Below, piece by piece: positions 57,287 to 64,000 of a DNA stretch of 64,000 nt (position 1 is the stretch's first letter; each line of letters opens with the position of its first letter). A model generated the notes under the pieces. The model saw only the letters and a list, made by a program, of their open reading frames with translations. It was not told where the DNA came from and searched no databases. Both the position numbers and the translations under genes were made by a program. Source of the stretch: Linum tenue (lineage: Eukaryota; Streptophyta; Magnoliopsida; Malpighiales; Linaceae); contig CAMGYJ010000002.1 of the NCBI GenBank assembly GCA_946122785.1, positions 38,776,495-38,840,494 of the forward strand, read 5' to 3'.

Positions 57287-57308
57287 ATATATATATATAT
57301 ATATATAT

Positions 57309-57990
57309 GGATACGACTCGTATGCTCCAGACGCATAGCATGCTCCAAGATTGTACACCGTTGATCTAATCTAACGTTCGTTATTAAATCTGATTTAATT
57401 TGTTATTTATCAATAATTATATTACCCATTAATAATTAGACATACATTATAGTCCTCCAACAATTTTAACCATTAGTTTTACTATTAAAATACCTTGTTT
57501 TGTACCTATGTAGATTTAAGTACCCACATTTTGTTAAAAGTTTGTCCATTAAAACTATTTCGATGTTCCCAAAAGGCTAAAACACATCACCACCTCCAAA
57601 CCCACGAACTGTTGAAAAGAACTGGCTCTCCGATTCCATTCTACAGAGTTTCTTTTTACGCCTCCTGGGCAATTTAGTCTTACTGAGCTTGAAACCACTT
57701 CTAGGTAGGACAATTTCGTTTTCTTATGTCTTGGTCTCGACGGCGATAGGGAATGGGGAATTCCCAACAAATCTGCTTCCAAATTGGAGGCCAGTTCCAT
57801 GGTGTTGAAGGGATTTTACTGGATTTGTACAAACATTTAGTGCAGACTGAGTGGCAAAATTGATTGCTATTGTTGGGAGGCGTTACGAAATTGGAATGAT
57901 GATGAATTCGATGCTTAGTTTTTCTCCTCAAGAAGGGGTTCAGATTGGGTCAGTAACTGATGGGTCAGTAACCCATCAGTAACCCCTTCT
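57309..57990. mobile_element. Left part of an element related to 1921-3393
   Basis: Starts at the TA run with GATACGACTCGTATGCTCC and GTTGATCTAATCTAACG, as in the element at 1921. The right inverted end was not found. Non-coding. Confidence 0.5.
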
Positions 57991-58295
57991 ATGGTCCCCA
58001 TGTGTCAGACACTTTTTTATTTAAATTAAATGTGAAAAGGGCAGTACAGTAAAATTGCACTTTCTCCTATTTATTGTTGAGGCTGACTTTTGACCGTACC
58101 ACATCAGCGCCTCCTTCTCTCTCCTCGCAAAACATTTAATTTTCCTTCCCTTAATCTTTAACGCACGATTTCTCACTCGTTTTAAATCGAAATTTAATTG
58201 TTTTTGCACAGTTAGATCAGATTAATTGTGCTCTTCAAAATGATATCCACTTTGATATTTTTTGGACACAAAAAAATTTGTCAGTTATTACCAGT

Positions 58296-58955
58296 CTATA
58301 CCATATGGTATTGACTGTACCATATGGTATTGACTGTACCATATGGTATTGACTGGTATTAAATAAGAGCATACCATATGGTATGAAATTTTTTGCCACA
58401 TGAATATATATTTCGCTACTACCATATGGTATAGTGTGGTAATATCAATATATATTTCGTTACCACCCAATACCATATGGTATAGTGTGGTAATATCAAT
58501 ATATATTTCGTTACCACCCAATACCATATGGTATAGAGTGGTAATACCATATGGTATAGAGTGGTAATACTAATATATATTTCGTTACCACCCAATACCA
58601 TATGGTATAGTGTGGTAATATCAATATATATTTCGTTACCACCCAATACCATATAGTATAGAGTGGTAATACCAATATAGATTTTGTTATCACCCAATAC
58701 CATATGGTATAGTGTGGTAATATCAATATATATTTCGTTACCACCTAATACCATATGGTATAGAGTGGTAATACCAATATAGATTTTGGTATCACCCAAT
58801 ACCATATGGTATAGTGTGGTAATATCAATATATATTTCGTTACCACCCAATACCATATGGTATAGTGTGGTAATACCATATGGTATAGAGTGGTAATACC
58901 AATATATATTTCGTTACCACATAATACCATATGGTATAGTGTGGTAATACCAATA
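58296..58955. repeat. 51-bp minisatellite with ACCATATGGT palindromes
   Basis: About twelve units. The canonical unit is 51 bp (ACCATATGGTATAGTGTGG, then TAATATCAATATATATTTCG, then TTACCACCCAAT). Because 51 is a multiple of three, a long repetitive frame stays open on the minus strand. This is an array and not a gene. Confidence 0.9.
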
Positions 58956-59475
58956 TATATTACCTAAAAGAAAGGGGAGAAAAAAAGGAGGAAGAGAAAA
59001 AAAAAAACTTGTCTTCTGTCTCATCTCATTTCATCCGCAACCAAAGAACACCAAACGCCAAAAAAGGAGAAAGATCGAAATTAAAGCCAACGAGTTGATG
59101 AAGAGAAGAAACGCAATTAAAGAGGGTGACTTCAATTTTTATTAGTCGATTGCTAGAGAAAAAAATAAAGATGGAAGAGACCAGATCTAGATTTGAAAAG
59201 GAGATTGTGAGAGAAAAAGTAAGAGAGAAGGAATAGAGAAAAGATCTGAAAAGAGATTGGAAAAGGAAGAGAGAAAGAAGAAAATAGAGTGGCAGAGAAA
59301 AGGTTATTCTTTCTCTTTCATTGAAAAGTCAGCTATTGAAATGCGGAATAAATAAAAAAAATTAAAAATACAAAAATGGACAAAAATGCCGTCCCAAACC
59401 CTCAAGAAGCATCTCCTCAGATTCGCCGGTTCTCCCTGCTCTCCGCCGTCGCAAACCTCGTCACCGTGAAAATCA
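58956..59475. other. Purine-rich non-coding stretch
   Basis: Strongly A/G-biased up to about 59330, then more balanced and GC-richer from 59390. A short ATG frame at about 59376-59520 could be an upstream remnant of the OVATE fragment, but nothing in it is recognisable. Confidence 0.45.
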
Positions 59476-59478
59476 TGA

Positions 59479-59712
59479 TTCTGGGAGCAAAACCAAGAGG
59501 AGGGAAAATCGGCAGCTGATCATCATCAAAGAATTGTTTTGCCAAAGCTATCGAAAACGCTATGGGTTGTAAAAAGGATGATGCCATTGGAAAGGAAAGT
59601 GAAGGGGAGGTTTGCGGTGGTGAAATGCTCGATCGATCCGGACCACGATTTCAAGTCTTCAATGGTGGAGATGATTATAGAGAAGCAGGTACTCGGGGCA
59701 CTAGGCTCCTAA
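59479..59712 (+). pseudogene. Truncated OVATE-family (DUF623) gene fragment
   Basis: A frame open from about 59479 to a stop at 59710-59712 encodes KVKGRFAVVKCSIDP and then DHDFKSSMVEMIIEKQ. This fits the first half of the OVATE domain, whose family pattern is F-A-V-V-K..S.DP..DF..SM.EMI.EKQ. The second half (the L-L-x-C-F-L..L.SP.YH part) is absent; the frame runs into unrelated sequence after EKQ. OVATE proteins are plant transcriptional regulators, usually encoded by a single exon. The fragment may be a decayed gene or a piece carried by a transposon. A GT follows the last conserved codon, so an unusual splice cannot be excluded. Confidence 0.6.
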
Positions 59713-60003
59713 TCCTGTTGTTTTGAGTGCTTGAGATGTAAAAGGAAGTGATATTTTATTGAATTTTTGTGCTTGGTTTGCTTTTGTGTTTATTGTCTGT
59801 TCTTGTATGTTTTTGTTTCATTCGAGAGTTTGATTCCTACCAATAAGACTACAGAAGGGAGATTTTGTTTATGGCAAACGACTTTGTTTATATAAGATGG
59901 TTGTGTTTATACAACGAAACAATGTTGGGTGACTATAATGTAACTATAATTATTTACTAGCTTTTACCCGACCCGTTGGTCGGATCAATTTCATTCTATT
60001 TCG
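59713..60003. other. Non-coding spacer
   Basis: T-rich stretch between the OVATE fragment and the MULE target-site duplication. Nothing recognised. Confidence 0.5.
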
Positions 60004-60012
60004 TATAATTTA

Positions 60013-61451
60013 GGCTTAATACCCTAGTTTGGCCCGAAGTTTGGTGTAAGTGTCATTTTTGGCCCGAAGTTTTCAATAAGACATTTATGGCCAATATTTC
60101 AAATTAATGGACAAATTTGGCCTGCTATTTGAATTGACCGTCAAAACTGACGGTTAACTATTTTTTCCATCAGTGAGTCCGCACAGGCTTATCCATGTCA
60201 CATTTTTTTCTTAAATTAAATAAAATTTGAATTCTAATAAAAATAAAAAGATAGAAGGGAGGGGTCACGAGGACCACTGTCTCCTCCCCTTACCCATTGT
60301 TCACGCCTCCATCCATTCCCGACCCAGCGAGTCCGGCGATTCTTCCGCCGGCCGCCTGCCGTCCGTACTGCCTCCACCACCCGTCTTCTTCGCCAACCTC
60401 ACCGCCCGTCATCTCCGCCACCCCTCGCCTCGCCGCCCTTGCCAGATAATCAACCTTTGGTTTTTGATTCATCAGCAGCTAGAGCAGAACCAGAACCGGT
60501 GAGTTCGGTCTCCCTTAAATCAGCGTTGGGTTTTCGATTTTTGATTCCCCCGGAGAAGAAAAGGCGACGTGAACTGGAAGGGAAGATTCAGTTACAAAAG
60601 TGATAAAATTGAAGAAAAAGCAGGGGAGAGGTGGCTTCCTTCTAGATCGAAGTCCATATCTAAAACGAAAGGTCGAGCTCGGTGGCGGCGCAAACTCTCG
60701 GTAGGCGAATCAGATGGGAAAGCTGCGGTGGCGGAGTCTATGCTCGACGAATCGATTAGTGAATTGGAGAAAATGGGCGATTTTGATTTGGAGTTCAAGG
60801 AGGGTTTTTTTGCCATAGTGGGGTGATGCCATGAAGGGTTTTTGGGATCGGTGGAGGAAGCTAGAACAGGTTGAGCAGGGAAGAAGAAGAGGCATTTGCC
60901 GGCGACGGTTCGAAGAACGGAGGACGATTGGAGGGCAGACGATTCCACTCGAGGCAGAGGGATTTCGAGATCCATTACCCACCGCCCGCCGCCGCCGCAT
61001 AGGACTCCAAACAAGTACTCGCCCCACCACCACAGCATCTTCCATTGTCAATTGAGGACGTTGTGGTGTGTTCTCCGGCGACCTTGACGCAGCAGAGAGA
61101 GGCGGCAGAGTCGACGGAGGATGGAAACGGTGGGTCGTGAATTTTTGTCCAAGGGAAGTGTGGGGAAAGGGTTTGGAATGATTTATTAATTTCAAATTTT
61201 AGATTTTCTTGTTTTTTTAGGAGTTTTCTATTCTAAATAACTGATGTGGCAGCCACGTCAGAGCCACTTCAACATTTTTTATGTTGAGTCATAAACGGAA
61301 TAAGTTTTGACCGTGAGTTTTAACAGTCAAAATAAATTTTAGGCCAAATCTGTCCAATATTTTGAAAAGTTGGTCATAACTGTCTTATTGAAAAGTTGGG
61401 GCCAAAATCGTCACTATCGCCAAACTTCGGGCCAAATTAGGGTATTAAGCC
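60013..61451. mobile_element. Non-autonomous MULE (Pack-MULE candidate), 9-bp TSD
   Basis: The terminal inverted repeats begin GGCTTAATACCCTAGTTTGG at left and, inverted, GGCTTAATACCCTAATTTGG at right, and extend about 150 bp with further shared blocks such as TTTCAATAAGACA. The 9-bp target-site duplication TATAATTTA is perfect (60004-60012 and 61452-61460), as expected of Mutator-like elements. The interior (about 60240-61140) is much GC-richer than the termini and coding-like in composition, with no transposase. It may consist of captured host gene pieces, but no protein family was recognised. Confidence 0.85.
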
Positions 61452-61460
61452 TATAATTTA

Positions 61461-62470
61461 TTTTATCAATATTTATGATTTACTTGATTTGAGATCTTTA
61501 ATTTTATATGATTCACGAAAAATATTTGTGGTTTTAAGAGTTGACAATGACGTAAAAGGATAGTCCAAGCTATTATATTGACCAAAATCTCAAATATTTG
61601 AAGTATTTATTTGAAATTTTATTAAATAAAACACTTGTTGATTCAAATATACAATCGTTTGTCGTGAAAATGGGATTTTATGAAAAAAGATTCATGACTT
61701 CATAAAGAAAGAAAACCAATTTGATATTCAATAACAAATGTGAACATCGTTTGGATCATATATTTCAGTTATGTATTTGGTATCTAAATTCAACACATGC
61801 GAGATTTGTCTAACTCCTAAATTTGGAAGTAGGTGCTAAAACTCTAATCAAATCAAAGGTCAAGGATGAAAAGTTTTGCTATCGAATTTGAAATTTGTTG
61901 GTCCCCATTAATTTGGAATAAGTGACATCCATAAATTAGATTTGTAAATCGAGCATTCAAAGAGACCGATGAGAAAGACATAAAAGTAAAGAAAACAGTA
62001 AAACCATCCAAACAACAAACCTGGGAAGAATTATCATGGTGCCATATTAGCCAACATACAATACATTATTAGTAGTTGATTAAAAACATGTCATCTTCAA
62101 GATTCTCTGGCAATCTCATGGTTTATTGATTAAAACGCGATTCCCAATATGAGAAATCTGTATGTGATCTGGTCACAATTATCTTTTCGCCTATGTTGGT
62201 CCTTGCAATTAACAACCCATAACAAAATGAGCTAGCATGTGGCATAGTTATAAGGTATATGCACAAAAGTGAGTTATTAAATGTCCAACGGATCAGGAAG
62301 TAAACATTAATAACCCACTTAGCAATCATCCATATTAGCACAGAACATAGTCATCGAAGTAGCTGTTGTTTTAAGAATTAATTAGTGGGTTGAAACTAAT
62401 ATTAGTGGGTAGAAACTAATATTTCTCCAACTCCCTTATGTATCCCTCCACCGATGAAACCCAGTCGTCG
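61461..62470. other. AT-rich non-coding sequence
   Basis: No coding frame or repeat recognised. Confidence 0.55.
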
Positions 62471-62471
62471 C

Positions 62472-62600
62472 TAGGGATGGTTGGGGCGGGTTTGCCTAAA
62501 CCATCCCCATTCCCATTACCAAATACCCAAACCCATATCCGCCCCATACCCATGCAGAGGGAGGTTTTGCAAACTCATCCCATACCCATGGTTTTCGGTT
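62472..62600. mobile_element. Partial hAT-like MITE
   Basis: Begins TAGGGATGGTTGGGGCGGG followed by CCCAAACCCATATCCGCCCC-type blocks, as in the MITEs at 1461 and 46646. The other end was not found. Confidence 0.45.
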
Positions 62601-64000
62601 ACCCATGTCTTCAATTATAACACAAAACACACATAATAAATAACAAAAATCAACATATTTATAGTATTTCTTAATAGGAAAAAGCATTCAATCCTCAAAT
62701 AGTGTTTAATGAATAAAATTTGTTCCTCAAACCGCGAGGTCTGGAAGATATAAAATGGAGCCAAACACATCCAAACCACCATTAATGGCAAGCACTTGAT
62801 TAATAAGTTGAACTCGGCAAGTGAAAGCTTCCTAATGTGCTATTTGGAAGGTAAGTACCCAAAACTGGCATAAGCTCATTAACCTGCGAATAAATCACAA
62901 GAAATTAAACAAAAAACAAAAAACAGAAGCAAAGAGAGAAGGTCACCACCATGTCGATTTCGTTATTCCTTCACAATCGTAATAGAGTTCTTCACCTTTT
63001 CGATTTTGTGCGTCTTCTTATTCCTCCTTCCACTGCCGTTCTCTTTGCCTTCTATGTCTTTGTAAACTGCGACCAGGGGATTTGACCAGGGAAAATTAAT
63101 TCTCTGCTGTTGCTTCTTCTTCTTCTTCTTCTTCCTCTTAGCCTTTTTTGTATTCATGAAAGTCCTCATATGTTGACCAAACTAAGACTTATCACAAACA
63201 CCCAATCAAACTGAAAGGAAGTCGCCAAACTTGAACTACCTGGCTTTGCCTTCTTTCTACTCCGCTAACTTAATCATCCTTATTCTTTCCTCTGCAAACC
63301 CAACGCTCATTTTCCACTTTCTCCTGCCATCATCGAGTTCCCGTCGTCGTTCCTTCAATCTGAAAGAACGGGCAAAAATGATGAACCAAATCCATGTAGT
63401 ATAGTAAGGGAAAATCATAACGTAGACCCAAAAACGGAATGAATCAAATCTCCCCAAGTAGGATTCGAAAATCAACACACTAAATAAGAAGTCAGAAAGT
63501 GAATATTAATGAAAGAGAGTCAGAAACCCACCGCCGCCGCTAACCCATCCCTCGCCTTTTCTCCTTATGCGAATACAAAGCTCGTTTTCTTCTTGTATGG
63601 TTCACTCTCAGTAATCATAATTTAGTTTCGTCGTCGTCTCTTTGATCAGAAAAGAATTGGAGAAGATGATGAACCAAATCTATCAAGTACGATGGGCTAA
63701 ACCCAAATTTAGAACTAAATATCCGGAACAGAAAGGAGACTGAAATGGAATATCAATGAAAGAGGGCGAGAAACCTACCAGTTGCAGCTGGGATCTAAAC
63801 CAGAGCTCAATTATTTATGCCTTCTTTGGAACTCGGCTCCCCTGGTTTCCCCTGTTTTCCTTGGCTTCGAGGGGCTTGTAGTCGCCGAATTCGCCGTCTC
63901 CTTCTAAGTTGCGATAAGGACACAGGAGGTACAGGAAGGGTTGGCCTATCAATTTAGCTGGGTACACATGGAAACTCAATCAGATAAAACTAAAGATAAG
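62601..64000. other. Unresolved 3' end of the window with a diverged direct duplication
   Basis: The stretch about 63330-63530 resembles about 63630-63780. Shared phrases are ATGATGAACCAAATC, then ATTAATGAAAGAG or ATCAATGAAAGAG, then GAAACC. A CTT run lies at 63114-63135. Splice-like gene structure is possible, but no protein family could be recognised in either strand. Confidence 0.4.

Noticed and set aside
58288..58930. Repetitive minus-strand protein of about 145 residues
   Set aside because: Generated by the 51-bp minisatellite, whose length is divisible by three. No start context or domain supports a gene.
62963..63169. Lys-rich minus-strand frame
   Set aside because: The Lys run is encoded by a CTT repeat. 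No other support.
1..64000. tRNA, rRNA or CRISPR-like features
   Set aside because: None could be recognised by eye. The regular arrays present are minisatellites and palindrome clusters without spacer structure.

Overview
The window is nuclear DNA from a flowering plant, most probably a eudicot. It has spliced genes with GT..AG introns, CCCTAAA-type repeats, plant-specific LTR retrotransposon lineages, FAR1/FHY3- and MuDR-type transposases and hAT-type MITEs. It is an accessory, transposon-packed region. I found no tRNA, rRNA, CRISPR array or clear single-copy housekeeping gene. The nearest thing to host coding sequence is a fragment of an OVATE-family gene at 59.5-59.7 kb.

Layout. 0-0.6 kb: 3' end of a LINE. 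1.4-5 kb: a hAT MITE, then several inverted-repeat elements lying against TA microsatellites. 5.2-6.0 kb: an orphan envelope-position ORF (plant transposon protein family). 7.5-16.5 kb: a Mutator-like (MULE) gene block. It holds a nine-exon Ulp1/C48-like protease gene (-) whose catalytic Cys codon reads Ser. Divergent from it is a four-exon FAR1-type transposase (+), whose first exon is split by a 2.3-kb solo LTR. Convergent with the transposase is a tiny two-exon gene (-), which also occurs in a second copy at 27.7-28.05 kb. 16.4-26.6 kb: a rearranged Ty3/gypsy (Athila/Tat-like) element on the minus strand. It has a gag-protease fusion and an envelope-position ORF but no reverse transcriptase. 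One LTR plus 360 bp of its flank is duplicated 8,501 bp away as a solo LTR with a perfect target-site duplication.

28-33 kb: degenerate repeats and more TA-associated elements. 33.1-39.3 kb: a second MULE, with a MuDR-type transposase (one in-frame stop) and a convergent two-exon GRF-like/coiled-coil/membrane protein gene. A hAT MITE sits 10 bp upstream of the transposase ATG. 39.7-44.9 kb: a complete but frameshifted Ty1/copia element (-), TSD GATGC. 45-47.5 kb: a cluster of hAT MITEs, one nested in another. 49.1-56.4 kb: a young SIRE-like copia element (+), TSD CTTAG, LTRs about 99% identical. It has lost most of gag and carries an envelope-position ORF with its own TATA box. 57-59 kb: TA-associated elements and a 51-bp minisatellite. 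60.0-61.45 kb: a non-autonomous MULE (possible Pack-MULE) with a perfect 9-bp TSD. The last 2.5 kb is unresolved.

How the parts fit. Two independent MULEs each pair a transposase with accessory genes (C48-like protein, GRF/membrane protein, small two-exon protein). Two unrelated LTR lineages (gypsy, copia) carry a distantly similar ORF at the envelope position, and a third such ORF stands alone. All domain names come from motifs read by eye. No database search was run.
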